DNA from: Paenibacillus macquariensis
GTDB lineage: Bacteria; Bacillota; Bacilli; Paenibacillales; Paenibacillaceae
DNA: 64,000 nucleotides
Assembly: GCF_900156375.1 (NCBI RefSeq)
Contig: NZ_FTNK01000004.1
Coordinates: 372,001-436,000, forward strand
Direction: 5' to 3'
A model generated the notes under the pieces. The model made no database searches, was not told the DNA's origin, and saw only the letters and a program-made list of their open reading frames with translations. Positions 1 to 9,578 of the stretch are shown piece after piece. Within the stretch, counting starts at the first letter, position 1; every line of letters starts with the position of its first letter. The position numbers and the translations under genes are program-made.

Positions 1-32
1 GCTGGTAAAACAGTACCTAACCTTAGATTGTC

Positions 33-78
33 GAGAAACCCCCGTCTTTGTATAAAGACGTAGGGTTTCTCTTTTTTT
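33..78 (+). terminator. Rho-independent terminator
   Basis: A stem GAGAAACCC (33-41) pairs with GGGTTTCTC (63-71), with an inner CGTCTTT/AAAGACG stem, followed by seven T residues. It ends a transcript that begins upstream of the window. Confidence 0.9.
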
Positions 79-79
79 A

Positions 80-480
80 ACGCCAGTTAAGGCCCTAAGT
101 AAGGGTGTTAGCCCTATGTCCCACCTCCAGGTGTAAAGCAATCCTTTTCATATTCTGGGCACAGCACTCATTATCGCTTGTTGTGTCGCATTACGAATTC
201 CCCGTAAACGGCAATTCTTGTATTTCCGGGCATATATAAAGATCTCTTTCAGATGCATCCCCCATTTGGGGGATATTTTTGTTGTTGATTTAAACGTATA
301 ATAGCGACACAACGGCATAAATCGACAATTGGACACACAAGCAATCGCAATTGAAACAACTGTAAAGGGAGTTTATACAATAGACGGATACAGTGGAAAA
401 TCAGGTATTTTGTTTCTTTCGCTGTTATGCCGTCGATATTTGTCATTCTGCTGTCATTGAGTTGTTGTATGTTTGTCATA
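80..480. other. Non-coding stretch with one terminator-like hairpin
   Basis: No convincing gene. A hairpin ATCCCCC/GGGGGAT (257-274) followed by ATTTTT looks like a second plus-strand terminator. Two short overlapping minus-strand open frames here resemble no family I know and have no ribosome site. Confidence 0.5.
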
Positions 481-504
481 GTTAGGAATAGGTTGAAAAT
501 TTGA

Positions 505-2030
505 AGGGGGAGGCGGTACTGTAAGTGACCCTTATCAAATGGTAACCGCTGCTCAGCTTGATGAGGTCAGGAATCATTTGGGTAGGCATTTATTTCGAGC
601 TGACAGCAGATATTGATTTGAGCGGCGATGCAACTGGCGAAGGATGGAAGCCAATAGGTGGTGGTATCGTCAGTATGTTCCAAGGAAACAGTTTAACAAT
701 GACGGTTACACAGCGATCACAGTTACCTCTATTAATAATATTAGTGTAAATGTAGGAAATACATTTGCTGTTCGTATAGCTAGAGATCCAGCAAGTGGAA
801 GAGTAAAGACGGTATCATACAAATAACACCGACTGTTTTAAAAGAGGGCAAGGAAAATAACATTGCGTGAATGGCATTGATATTACGTTCACGGACGACT
901 CAGGATCGAACGGAGCGATTACAAAAGTGAAAGACGGAGCCACTCTGCTCGTTGCAGAAACGTAATACACAGTCGATGGAGGGGATCACCATAAAAGGCG
1001 GTGTGCTAACACCAGGTAATCATACTATCAATGAAACGGCAACCAATTATTATGATGCAGTGGTAAACCAATCAATGGGCCATGTGTATACAGGTGAAGG
1101 AGAAGGTTCACGATGTCATCCTTATCTGATTGCAACCGCTGCTCAGCTCAATGAGGTCAGGTATCATTTAGAAGTGGGCAATTATTATAAACTAACAGCA
1201 GATATTGATTTGAGCGGCTATACAGCTTGTGATAGTTGGTTGCCGATAGGTGATATTAATAATAAATTTCAAGGAAACATGGACGGCAACGGTTTTACAA
1301 TCACAAATCTAACGATTAATAGACCAAATAGTGGCTATATTGGACTTTTCGGTTATACAGGTAGTAGAAGTTCAATTTCTAATTTGGCTTTAGAAAATAC
1401 GGATGTGGATGGTTATTATGATGTAGGCGGCTTGGTTGGCAATAACAATGGAACAATCAACAACTGTTACACCATGGGAATTACGCGAGGAGGTTATTGC
1501 AACATAGGAGGCTTGGTTGGTAACAACAATGGACTAATCAGCAACAGCTACAGCACTGGAAATGTGAGTGGCATGTTTTATACAGGTGGATTGGTAGGGC
1601 TTAACGCTGGACTAATCAGCAGCAGCTACACCACAGGAAATGTTGAAGGAACATCAAAAGTTGGCGGATTAGTTGGTTCCAACGAACAAGGGACAATCAA
1701 CAACAGCTTCTACGACACAGAAACAACAGGTCAGTCAGATACAGAATAAGGTGAAGGCAAGACAACTGAAGAAATGAAGATGCAATGCACTTATGAAAGT
1801 TGGGAGAACTTTTCTAACACATGGGCAATAGATCCACTGCTTAATAATGGATATCCCCATTTGAGAGCTTTCTACCTCTATGTGACCTATGACAGCAACG
1901 GTAGTAGCTATAATTCAGCATCCACATTCATTTAAAGATGTACCTGCAAGTGCTCCAAATGCTAAAGCCATCGAGTTATCAGCTAACAAGAGCGGAAATC
2001 ATGGCTATGATGTCAAAAGTTATGAACAAC
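505..2030 (+). pseudogene. Decayed GLUG-repeat surface protein with SLH-like remnant
   Basis: Several frames together spell one degraded cell-surface protein. Around 520-720 is a repeat unit (VTAAQLDEVRNHL, then ELTADIDLSG and FQGN) interrupted by a frameshift. At 720-830 there is an Ig-like stretch, then at 865-1075 a DUF1533-like stretch with an internal TAA at 964-966. The longest open part, 952-1749, repeats the first unit and carries tandem GLUG motifs (GGLVGNNNG, GGLVGLNAG, GGLVGSNEQG). It ends at an in-frame TAA (1747-1749), but the same frame continues with the usual family ending (WAIDP, NNGYPHLRA) to about 1935. A frame change then gives FKDVPASAPNAKAIEL, which resembles the start of an SLH domain. 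No start codon with a ribosome site is visible. Such proteins are normally exported and bound to cell-wall polymer; this copy is very unlikely to be made intact. Confidence 0.8.
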
Positions 2031-2069
2031 GGTAGGTACTGGTAACAGTACCTACCGTATTTTTGTTTT
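2031..2069 (+). terminator. Rho-independent terminator
   Basis: A perfect 11-bp stem (2031-2041 with 2046-2056, loop GTAA) is followed by GTATTTTTGTTTT. It sits just after the decayed surface-protein gene. Confidence 0.9.
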
Positions 2070-2143
2070 CCATATTAATGCTCAGCTTCTATTATTGGAA
2101 GAATGGTTACTCGACTCATCTGGAGTAATTAATCTAGGTACCG

Positions 2144-3226
2144 TTACCGCGTATTAACTTCAATCATCCAATGAAATAGGTCTGGAAGTGCGCCATTTTG
2201 TATGCCTGTTAAAGTCTGATAAAGTTTGTTCGACAGCTCGCCTGTCTGACCATTCTGGATAACCAGTTGTTGTCCATGCAAATACAGTTCGCCAATCGGA
2301 GAAATGACTGCCGCCGTACCAGTTCCGAAAGCTTCTTCCAATGTTCCTTCCCGGCTAGCCTCATACACTTCCTCAATCGAAATATCCCCCGTGACTACTG
2401 GAATGTTCCAGTGCTGCAACAATTGCAGTATGGAATCTCGCGTTACCCCATCTAAGATGCTGCCTTTTAGCGCTGGCGTATAGACGATCCCCTTGATTTT
2501 GAAAAACACATTCATGCTGCCCACTTCTTCGATATATTTGTGATGCACGCCATCAAGCCATAATACTTGAGCATAACCATTTTGCTTGGCATCCTCCTGT
2601 GCCTTGAGGCTTGCTGCATAGTTGGCTGCTGTCTTGGCTTCGCCCATGCCCCCGATAACTGCGCGAACAGACGTTGATTCCACATAGATTTTCACAGGAT
2701 TCAAGCCCTCCGCGTAATAGGGGCCTACAGGCGACATGATGATAATAAACTGAAAATGTGAGGATGGCGATGCGATCAACTCAGGCTGAGTTGCGATGAC
2801 AAAAGGGCGAATGTACAGGGAGGTTCCTGACCCAATCGGAATCCAGTCCTGATCAATGGAGATCAGTTGTTTCAGTGCATCGAGCGCGAAGCTCTCGTTG
2901 ATTGGAGGAATGCTTAGTCGCTCGTTAGAACGGTTTAATCGTTGCATATTTTTTTGCGGCCTAAACAGAAGAATTCGTCTATCCTCGGTTTTGTAGGCTT
3001 TCAATCCTTCAAACACAGTTTGCCCATAATGAAATACTTTGGCAGCGGGATCCAAAACAATCGGTTGATAAGGAACAATCCGTGCATGATGCCAGCCTTT
3101 CTCTGTCCTGTAATCCATCATAAACATATGATCCGTGAAATGAATCCCAAATCCAAGTTGATCCTGTGTCGGTTTTGTTTTCTTGGCTGCGCTCCGCTCC
3201 ATGTGTATATCCAAATGCTGTTTCAT
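2144..3226 (-). CDS. ilvE: Branched-chain amino acid aminotransferase
   Basis: PLP-dependent (fold type IV) aminotransferase that interconverts Leu, Ile and Val with their 2-oxo acids, using 2-oxoglutarate. The 360-aa length fits the group II (BCAT2-like) enzymes. Visible motifs are VFHYGQTVFEGLKAY (about residue 65-79), the phosphate/substrate segment YIRPFVIAT, and GEAKTAANYAASLKAQ, whose Lys near residue 198 should form the Schiff base; GTGTAAVISPIGE near the end is also typical. I start at the ATG at 3226; a TTG directly upstream (3229) lies 8 nt from AGGAG and is a possible alternative. It is divergent from a LysR-type regulator, which may control it. Cytoplasmic; biosynthetic or degradative direction cannot be told from sequence. 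Confidence 0.93.
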   Translation of the reverse strand: MKQHLDIHMERSAAKKTKPTQDQLGFGIHFTDHMFMMDYRTEKGWHHARIVPYQPIVLDPAAKVFHYGQTVFEGLKAYKTEDRRILLFRPQKNMQRLNRSNERLSIPPINESFALDALKQLISIDQDWIPIGSGTSLYIRPFVIATQPELIASPSSHFQFIIIMSPVGPYYAEGLNPVKIYVESTSVRAVIGGMGEAKTAANYAASLKAQEDAKQNGYAQVLWLDGVHHKYIEEVGSMNVFFKIKGIVYTPALKGSILDGVTRDSILQLLQHWNIPVVTGDISIEEVYEASREGTLEEAFGTGTAAVISPIGELYLHGQQLVIQNGQTGELSNKLYQTLTGIQNGALPDLFHWMIEVNTR

Positions 3227-3372
3227 CAAGATAATCTCTCCTTTGCTCCTTGATTAGGTGTGGAATAATATTACATTTAATAATTGAATCCTACCATGTC
3301 ATCAAATATACTTAAAATATCTATTTAATTCGTTTTGCATACCTTTTAGGTATGGCTGATGGAGGGGAAGTT

Positions 3373-4266
3373 ATGGATATACGTCAGTTAAAATATTTTT
3401 TGATGGTAGCTGAAGAAGGGCAAATCACTCGTGCGGCCAAGCGGCTTCATATGGAGCAGCCACCTCTGAGCCGACAGATGCAAATGATGGAACAGGAATT
3501 GGGTGTGAGATTATTTGATCGCAACCGTTCGGGCTTAAAGTTGACGGAAGCGGGTGAGTTACTTAGGCAAAGGGCTGAGTCGCTGCTGTTGCAATTGGAT
3601 GAAACGACCAAGGAGGTGAAAGAGATTGAAGAAGGTGTTCGGGGCGTCCTTTCGATTGGTTCGGTCGTATCGTGCATTTCCCTTTTGCCAACGCATATTG
3701 GGCGGTTTAGAGAGCAGTATCCTCAGGTAACGTTTAAAATATCAGAAGGGGACCATTACCAATTAGGGGAGCAGCTTGAGAATAGAAAGATTGAACTCGT
3801 TATCGCCAGGTTGCCGTTCGAAGCGCAGACATCAACTTATCAGTATGACATTTTGCCATTGTCTTCAGACCCGTTTGTGGTAGTCATTCCAAGCTCATGG
3901 GTGTCATATTCCGGTAAAGAGTCGATCAGTATGCAACAATTAGCCAGTTTTCCCTTTCTCACATTAAAGACGGATCGCACAACACGGATGCATGAGCAGG
4001 TCATGGATGCATGCCGACTACATGGCTTTGAACCGGACGTCATTTGCGAATGTTCCAGCGTGGCAATCATTATGTCGCTCATCGCTGAAGGGATCGGGGC
4101 TACGGTATTCCCGAAATCGGTCATGTCTTCATTTCCGGCTACGGTTGTGAAGATGCTTGATATAGAAGATGCAGACTTTCAGTCGGACGTCGGTATTATT
4201 TGGTTGAAGGATCGCTATTTATCCAAAAGCGCGCAGCATTTCATCGATCTGTTCCGAATGGATTAA
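3373..4266 (+). CDS. LysR-family transcriptional regulator
   Basis: A 297-aa regulator with the LysR architecture. The N-terminal winged helix-turn-helix (residues 1-60, with QITRAAKRLHMEQPPLSRQM) is followed by a two-lobed effector-binding domain from about residue 90 to the end. The start at 3373 is set by GGAGGGG at 3361-3367; the frame also runs upstream to an ATG at 3352, which would put the ribosome site inside the gene. It is divergent from the branched-chain aminotransferase gene with about 145 bp between starts, the usual arrangement for a LysR regulator and its target. The effector is unknown; branched-chain amino or oxo acids are only a guess from context. Confidence 0.9.
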   Translation: MDIRQLKYFLMVAEEGQITRAAKRLHMEQPPLSRQMQMMEQELGVRLFDRNRSGLKLTEAGELLRQRAESLLLQLDETTKEVKEIEEGVRGVLSIGSVVSCISLLPTHIGRFREQYPQVTFKISEGDHYQLGEQLENRKIELVIARLPFEAQTSTYQYDILPLSSDPFVVVIPSSWVSYSGKESISMQQLASFPFLTLKTDRTTRMHEQVMDACRLHGFEPDVICECSSVAIIMSLIAEGIGATVFPKSVMSSFPATVVKMLDIEDADFQSDVGIIWLKDRYLSKSAQHFIDLFRMD

Positions 4267-4355
4267 CCATTCAACGGTAAGACCGCTTTATATTGATGAT
4301 TCTCAATGTTACGATAGGGTAAGGTTAGATTACGTATTTGAGAGGAAGTGTAAGT

Positions 4356-5006
4356 ATGACGATAGCTCCAGATAAAAATAAGCTTTATCCAAATGAGAAT
4401 ATCAGAACTGTTTGTTACATTCGGAACTTGCCGAGCAGATCCAACGTTGAGATAGGTGATTATACATATTACAGCGACAATACCAAGTCACCAGAGCGTT
4501 TCTATGATAATATCCAACATCATTATGAGTTTTTAGGTGATAAGTTGGTGATTGGAAAGTTCTGCGCGATCGCTGAAGGGGTAACGTTTATTATGAACGG
4601 TGCTAATCATCGGATGGATGGATTAACCACATATCCTTTCAATATTTTTGCCGGAGGTTGGGAGAAGGTCACTCCTACGATCGAACAGTTACCATTCAAA
4701 GGTGATACTTTGATTGGCAATGATGTTTGGCTAGGACAGAACGTCACGATTATGGCGGGAGTAACCATTGGTGACGGCGCAATTGTGGCTACGAACTCAA
4801 CGGTTGTGAGAGACGTTGAACCCTACACCATTGTTGGTGGTAATCCTGCAACTGTTATTAAAAAGCGGTTCAGTGATGAGATGATTAAATTATTGTTGGA
4901 GCTTCAATGGTGGAATTGGGATGAGAAGAAGATATTTTCCAATCTCGAGCAATTAGTTTCGGTTAATGATATTGGATCACTCAAGAAACTGTTGAATGAG
5001 GAATAA
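4356..5006 (+). CDS. Vat-family O-acetyltransferase (streptogramin A acetyltransferase-like)
   Basis: A left-handed beta-helix acetyltransferase of the xenobiotic acetyltransferase (CatB/Vat) family, 216 aa, the usual length. The block IMNGANHRMDG (His near residue 83) holds the catalytic His that deprotonates the acceptor hydroxyl in Vat enzymes. TYPFN, GWEKVTP, QLPFKGDTLIGNDVW, the hexapeptide repeats to about residue 165 and the tail LQWWNW also follow the Vat(D)-type pattern closely. Known members acetylate streptogramin A antibiotics with acetyl-CoA, but many chromosomal homologues in soil Bacillota have unproved substrates. Start chosen at ATG 4356 after GAGG; a TTG at 4338 is possible. 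Single gene with its own terminator. Confidence 0.87.
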   Translation: MTIAPDKNKLYPNENIRTVCYIRNLPSRSNVEIGDYTYYSDNTKSPERFYDNIQHHYEFLGDKLVIGKFCAIAEGVTFIMNGANHRMDGLTTYPFNIFAGGWEKVTPTIEQLPFKGDTLIGNDVWLGQNVTIMAGVTIGDGAIVATNSTVVRDVEPYTIVGGNPATVIKKRFSDEMIKLLLELQWWNWDEKKIFSNLEQLVSVNDIGSLKKLLNEE

Positions 5007-5038
5007 GTCATGATGGATCTTAGTGGAGAAAATAGTTA

Positions 5039-5062
5039 AGAGGGGCGTGAGCCCCTCTTTTT
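5039..5062 (+). terminator. Rho-independent terminator
   Basis: AGAGGGGC (5039-5046) pairs with GCCCCTCT (5051-5058) around GTGA, followed by a T run. It closes the acetyltransferase transcript. Confidence 0.9.
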
Positions 5063-5117
5063 CATGGATTTGTATTGGAGTTGGCGTGGAATCAGAATAG
5101 CTATTAATAACATTGTA

Positions 5118-5471
5118 TTACTCCATAATACCGTCTTTCTCAGATTTCTTTAATCCTTTAAACACCAATTCGTAGGAGTGATCAATCATATTGAATAATT
5201 CCAGATCTGAAATAGTACCATCGATCATGATGGTGTTCCAGTGGTTTTTGTTTAAGTGATAACCAGGAGTAATTGAAGCGTATTGTTGTCTTAAGCTTTC
5301 CGCTATAAATGGATCGCATTTCAGACTGATTTTAAGTTGATTGTTATGCTCGTTAATCAATGCAAACATCTTGGAGACGACTTTTATAACAAGAACATCG
5401 TCACCGAAGGGATAATCCTCTAGGCTTCCCTTTTTTGACAAACAGTAACTGGATAATGATTTTATGTCCAT
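5118..5471 (-). CDS. MmcQ/YjbR-family protein
   Basis: A 117-aa protein of the MmcQ/YjbR family, a small double-wing fold thought to bind DNA but with no firm function. Family marks are the N-terminal YPFGDDVLVIKV, the central LKISLKCDP, and the Y-HLNKNHWNTI block (about residues 70-80) where YjbR proteins are most conserved. Length is normal. It stands alone, convergent with the acetyltransferase gene, with AGGAG 10-15 nt before its ATG. Confidence 0.88.
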   Translation of the reverse strand: MDIKSLSSYCLSKKGSLEDYPFGDDVLVIKVVSKMFALINEHNNQLKISLKCDPFIAESLRQQYASITPGYHLNKNHWNTIMIDGTISDLELFNMIDHSYELVFKGLKKSEKDGIME

Positions 5472-5736
5472 ATTTATTTAGTTCTCCTTTTAGTATATGT
5501 ACTATATAAGTTGAGTTGAATAAATTGCATACTAGTAATATATCTTTTAATTTTACAGTGACCAAATGAACTTAATCAAGTAACACTTCCAAAGGGGATC
5601 ACTTGTTAGATAGATAAGAAGCGTGATTATTTGTATGTTAATATATGATTGAACTGGAATGTACCATAATTTTCTAGTGTGATGACTTATTCGTTCATGG
5701 GAAGCACTGTCGCTACACTACGAAGGAGTGATTAAG

Positions 5737-7200
5737 ATGGGATATATCTTACGAGTATTGCTATTATACTGTGGTCTGCTTCCTTTTGTTTTTTCGATAA
5801 TGACATTGGTATTGATGGAAGGAAATTTGAATTTGACTATCCTTGTTGTTGTGATGATGCTCGTAAGTGGAGTAGCAACCGGGGTATTAGCCGCATGGGA
5901 TAGACATCTTCCGGAGAGTTTAGGGAAACGATATTTGCCGGTTGTCTATCCACTTGGATATACAGGTATGCTATGGACGGTATGTATGTTATTCAGTGGT
6001 GGGTTTTATGGAAGTTCCACATGGGTTGTGTATTCTTTCTTGCAAATACCATTTCTCCCTATTAGTTTTATGGCATCATTCCAAGGGGTCGGAATCCTAT
6101 ATGCCATTGCACCAATTACTTATTATTTGGCTTTTTCACTTGGATTTGTAATTAAAGAGAGAACACGTCAGCCGAGAATCGTAATTCAGCGTAAACAGCT
6201 GATTTTGGTATCTATCGTTGTATTATTAACATTCAGTGTTGGGAGTACTGTACAGTGGCAGCGAAGTCAGACCGTTCTTTCATCCTATGGATTTAAGTAT
6301 GGTGGAGGTTACTCGAGTACTGACTTATGGCCGTATGATGTATTAAATCCAAGCAACCGATTACCGAGGCTTGAAGATAAATCCACATTCAAGATTGAAG
6401 ATCCCAAAGACATGCTTGTCTTGGATGGAGCGGAAGCGGCTTTCCCTGTCTACTCCGCTTTTGCTCAGGCAACATATCCGCAAGAAGGTTTAGTGGATAA
6501 CTCTAAGGGGGAATACGTCAGCTTTACCAACACCATTAATGCTTACGAACGGCTACTAAAAGGAGAAGTTGATATTTACTTTGGGGCAGAACCGTCTGCC
6601 AATCAGCTGCAAATGGCAAAAGATAGTGGTCATGAACTGGTCATGACACCTATTGGCAAAGAAGCATTCGTATTCTTTGTGAACAATAACAACGCGATCA
6701 AGGGTTTGACGGTGCAAGAGATTAAGGACATATATTCGGGTAAGACCCGATTTTGGAAGGATGTTGGCGGGAGAAACAAGAAGATTATCGCTTTCCAACG
6801 TCCTGCAAATTCAGGAAGTCAGACCCTATTGGAAAAGATTATGGCAGACACACCTATCATCCAACCCCTGAAAGAAGAAGTGCCTCGGGGGATGGGAGGA
6901 ATACTAGAGCAAGTGGCAGATTATCGGAATTATGAAGATTCGATAGGGTTCTCATTTCGTTTCTTCGCAACAGGGATGAATCAAAGTAAGGGTATTAAAT
7001 TACTTGCCATCAATGATGTAGAACCCAATGCAGTTAATATTTCAGATGGAAGTTACCCATTTACCGCTAATTTATATGCAATCACATTGAAGAGAGATAA
7101 GCCTAAGTCGATGGTTGTGCCTTTTCTAGCATGGATGCAAGGACATCAAGGGCAACAGTTGATAGAGAAAGTGGGATATGTGAGATTGAAATCTCCATAA
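5737..7200 (+). CDS. Membrane protein with PstS-like substrate-binding domain
   Basis: A 487-aa two-part protein. Residues 1-170 hold about five hydrophobic segments (near 5-25, 28-48, 62-82, 90-125 and 150-170). From about residue 205 to the end is a periplasmic-binding-protein-like domain of the PstS (phosphate-binding) type, with DGAEAAFPVYSAFAQATYP, EVDIYFGAEPS, the hinge stretch TPIGKEAFVFFVN, and RPANSGSQTLLEKIM. In PstS proteins the SGS/T segment near this last block contacts the ligand. Fusing such a domain to several membrane spans rather than a lipoprotein signal is seen in some Bacillota, but no pst permease genes lie nearby, so a sensing or scavenging role is inference. ATG 5737 follows AAGGAG by 8 nt; an in-frame GTG at 5728 overlaps that site. 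Confidence 0.8.
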   Translation: MGYILRVLLLYCGLLPFVFSIMTLVLMEGNLNLTILVVVMMLVSGVATGVLAAWDRHLPESLGKRYLPVVYPLGYTGMLWTVCMLFSGGFYGSSTWVVYSFLQIPFLPISFMASFQGVGILYAIAPITYYLAFSLGFVIKERTRQPRIVIQRKQLILVSIVVLLTFSVGSTVQWQRSQTVLSSYGFKYGGGYSSTDLWPYDVLNPSNRLPRLEDKSTFKIEDPKDMLVLDGAEAAFPVYSAFAQATYPQEGLVDNSKGEYVSFTNTINAYERLLKGEVDIYFGAEPSANQLQMAKDSGHELVMTPIGKEAFVFFVNNNNAIKGLTVQEIKDIYSGKTRFWKDVGGRNKKIIAFQRPANSGSQTLLEKIMADTPIIQPLKEEVPRGMGGILEQVADYRNYEDSIGFSFRFFATGMNQSKGIKLLAINDVEPNAVNISDGSYPFTANLYAITLKRDKPKSMVVPFLAWMQGHQGQQLIEKVGYVRLKSP

Positions 7201-7322
7201 TGGATAAGCCATTGATTCGTGCACACGATGTCCATACGGAGGAAGCCTAGCAGCAACAAGCAAGAATTGCACGGCAACGTCAAGCTACACACTTTATGAT
7301 ATTTATGAAAGGAGGGGGATAA

Positions 7323-8210
7323 ATGGATTGGTTCGAACGGATGAATCGAGCGCTCGATTACATTGAAGCTCATCTCGATGGAGAAATCGACAATCAACAA
7401 GCGGCACAGTTGGCTTTGTGTTCTGTGTATCATTTTCAAAAAATGTTCTCGATGATTATGGATGCTTCGCTCGCAGAATATATTCGACGTCGGCGATTAA
7501 CCATGGCTGCCTTCGATATTCAGCATAGCCAACACAAAATTATTGATATTGCATTGAAATATGGTTATGAGTCGCCTGAAGCATTCGCGCGTGCCTTCCA
7601 AGCGCTACATGGATTGACTCCTACCTCGGCGCGTGGGGAAGGGGTCATGCTGAAGGCGTATCCCCGGCTCTCTTTTCAAATATCAATTCGAGGAGATGTA
7701 GCTATGGATTATCGAATTATTAAAAAAGAAGCATTTGCAGTGTATGGCATCGATCGTGTATTCATGGCGGATCAAGGGGAACATCTTATAGACATACCCC
7801 AATTCTGGATCGACAGCATGCAGGATGGAAGCCTTGAGAAGCTCTCTCTTTCAGCACAAAAGGAGCCAGAAGACGAACGTAGTCTGATTAATGCCGTATG
7901 TTGGAGCAATGATGGTAAGATGGATAGTTCCTTTCGATATATGCTGTTCACCTATATGGCAGATCATTGTAATGCGGAAGGATATACGATGTTGGATGTT
8001 CCAGCATCCACTTGGGCTATCTTTAGAACAAGAGAACACTCGCAAGAAGACACAAGTATGGTCATTCAAGAATTGATTAAGAGAATCTATACAGAGTGGC
8101 TACCTACAGCATCATATAACCATGTCGATGAATACGAGCTAGAATTGTATTATGGACAGGATGCACAATGTTATTCTGAAGTATGGATACGGGTCATACC
8201 AAAGCCATAA
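7323..8210 (+). CDS. AraC-family regulator with GyrI-like effector domain
   Basis: A 295-aa regulator. Residues 1-105 form the double helix-turn-helix of AraC proteins (AAQLALCSVYHFQKMFS, then IIDIALKYGYESPEAFARAFQALHGLTPTSAR). Residues about 125-293 form a GyrI-like/BacB-type ligand domain (starting DYRIIKKEAFAVYGIDR and ending VDEYELELYYG--DAQCYSEVWIRV). This order, HTH first and GyrI second, is that of Rob/SoxS-like multidrug regulators, which bind amphipathic compounds. The ATG has a very strong GGAGGGGG site. It follows the PstS-like gene by 120 bp on the same strand, but nothing shows they are linked. Confidence 0.88.
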   Translation: MDWFERMNRALDYIEAHLDGEIDNQQAAQLALCSVYHFQKMFSMIMDASLAEYIRRRRLTMAAFDIQHSQHKIIDIALKYGYESPEAFARAFQALHGLTPTSARGEGVMLKAYPRLSFQISIRGDVAMDYRIIKKEAFAVYGIDRVFMADQGEHLIDIPQFWIDSMQDGSLEKLSLSAQKEPEDERSLINAVCWSNDGKMDSSFRYMLFTYMADHCNAEGYTMLDVPASTWAIFRTREHSQEDTSMVIQELIKRIYTEWLPTASYNHVDEYELELYYGQDAQCYSEVWIRVIPKP

Positions 8211-9029
8211 ATCGTGTGTCCATGAACGACATAACGCGATTAGCTTGGTTGTAGGTCGAAGTTCACCCCTTTAAAGTTCTAAATTGGGAACAGAGTAACG
8301 AGTTTTGGATTGTAGCGAAAGTATTACTGAAGTTGGAAATTCAGCCTGATTTCTTATGAATAGTCCTGATTTGTGATTTGCGTACATTAAACAAACAAGA
8401 AAATAGATTACATTATATGGATTAAAACCCAAGTACACCCTTGATTATAGAGATATAATTGGGTGTTTTTTTGTTTCAAAAGATATTAAAGCGCTTACAA
8501 AGATCTGTTTTTGATAAATATACGGTCGCAAATCATGTCGAAAATTGTTTTTGTCCTGATTTTGTAGGACGCTAGTCTATAGTCCCTAATTCGGTATGAA
8601 ATGAACTTAAATTTCTACATTCACCCAATTTTAGATCTGTCAATTTTGTAGACGCAATCGTTATTTTAAAAGGGTGGGAGGCCATTCTTAGCGTTATAAA
8701 AATGAATCTTATAATCAAACCCTTAATGAATAACATAAAGCGCATTTATTTTACAAAATGCTCCGTTTTGGCACCTAAAAATGAAAATGATGTTCGATTA
8801 TCTACATAAATTAGGAACCCGTGACCATGTCTTTATTCCCTCAAGAAATATTAGGATCTATGGCATACTATTAATCAAAGGGTAAGCAAAACTGGCATCT
8901 TCCTTAAAAAGTTGTTTATAAAATTTGTGATAATTACGGATTCGTGACTTCAAGATGGGTCGAACAGAATAGTGAATCTCCATTATTCAATGTAAATGAA
9001 CGCATAACTTGACGAATGGAGGAAGTCAG
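8211..9029. other. Long intergenic region before the eps locus
   Basis: About 820 bp without a gene. It holds a likely terminator at 8435-8472 (ACACCC/GGGTGT with T8) and, at 8486-8499, TTAAAGCGCTTACA, which matches the catabolite-responsive element pattern at all but one position. Nothing else recognisable. Confidence 0.5.
8435..8472 (+). terminator. Probable terminator
   Basis: ACACCC (8435-8440) can pair with GGGTGT (8461-8466), with a weaker AT-rich inner stem and a following run of T residues. Confidence 0.6.
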
Positions 9030-9335
9030 ATGAATATTTCCCATCGGGAGCAGAAGCGAGTAAAGCTTAAGCAATTTTTGGAAATACTATCCGAAGATCC
9101 TTTGCTATTAAATCAAGATGGACTAAATGAAATGAGACCGTTATCTGAGATTCTTATGATCTCAGGGTATCAGCCATGGCATGAACCTGTTGATATGGCT
9201 AGCGTGTTATCACTGTTAATGAGGAAGTTGGGCGTTGGTGCCGGTTCAGCAGATATGATGGAATACATGATGAATGGCGGATCTGTTGAGGATTTCATGA
9301 ATACAGAGACACAAGTGGTACATCGTCGAAATTAA
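9030..9335 (+). CDS. Small hypothetical protein upstream of the eps locus
   Basis: A 101-aa soluble protein that I do not recognise. It starts at ATG 9030 behind a good GGAGG at 9018-9022; the open frame extends a few codons upstream to a TTG that would overlap the ribosome site. The sequence is helical and acidic in the middle, Met-rich near the C-terminus (DMMEYMMNGG), with no membrane segment, Cys or clear motif. It lies 243 bp before the first polysaccharide gene on the same strand, so it could be a regulator or simply a neighbour. Confidence 0.65.
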   Translation: MNISHREQKRVKLKQFLEILSEDPLLLNQDGLNEMRPLSEILMISGYQPWHEPVDMASVLSLLMRKLGVGAGSADMMEYMMNGGSVEDFMNTETQVVHRRN

Positions 9336-9460
9336 TAAGAGTCTTATGACAAGATATCTATAGGAAGTATACACGTCCACAAGGTCGCGAAATGAATAGC
9401 CTTAATTAAATATTAATTCATAAAGAATGATTATCTGTAGAGCATCATGCTGCTACGGGT

Positions 9461-9505
9461 AAATTACATATAAAAGGTCGCGTTTTGAATAACAATATGT
9501 AATTT
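9461..9505 (+). promoter_or_regulatory. 11-bp inverted repeat upstream of the first eps gene
   Basis: AAATTACATAT (9461-9471) and ATATGTAATTT (9495-9505) are perfect inverted repeats separated by 23 bp. They lie 74 bp before the TTG start of the chain-length gene. It could be a regulator-binding dyad or an AT-rich RNA hairpin followed by U residues. Confidence 0.5.
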
Positions 9506-9578
9506 TTATTCGAAATGAATTTAAAAATTGTCGAAGCTGTCAAGGAGTTCAGACTTAACTAGTAACGGAGGTAACAAT

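Noticed and set aside
148..479. Two overlapping minus-strand frames of 62 and 76 codons near the window start.
   Set aside because: No ribosome site, no family resemblance, overlap each other and cover a terminator hairpin.
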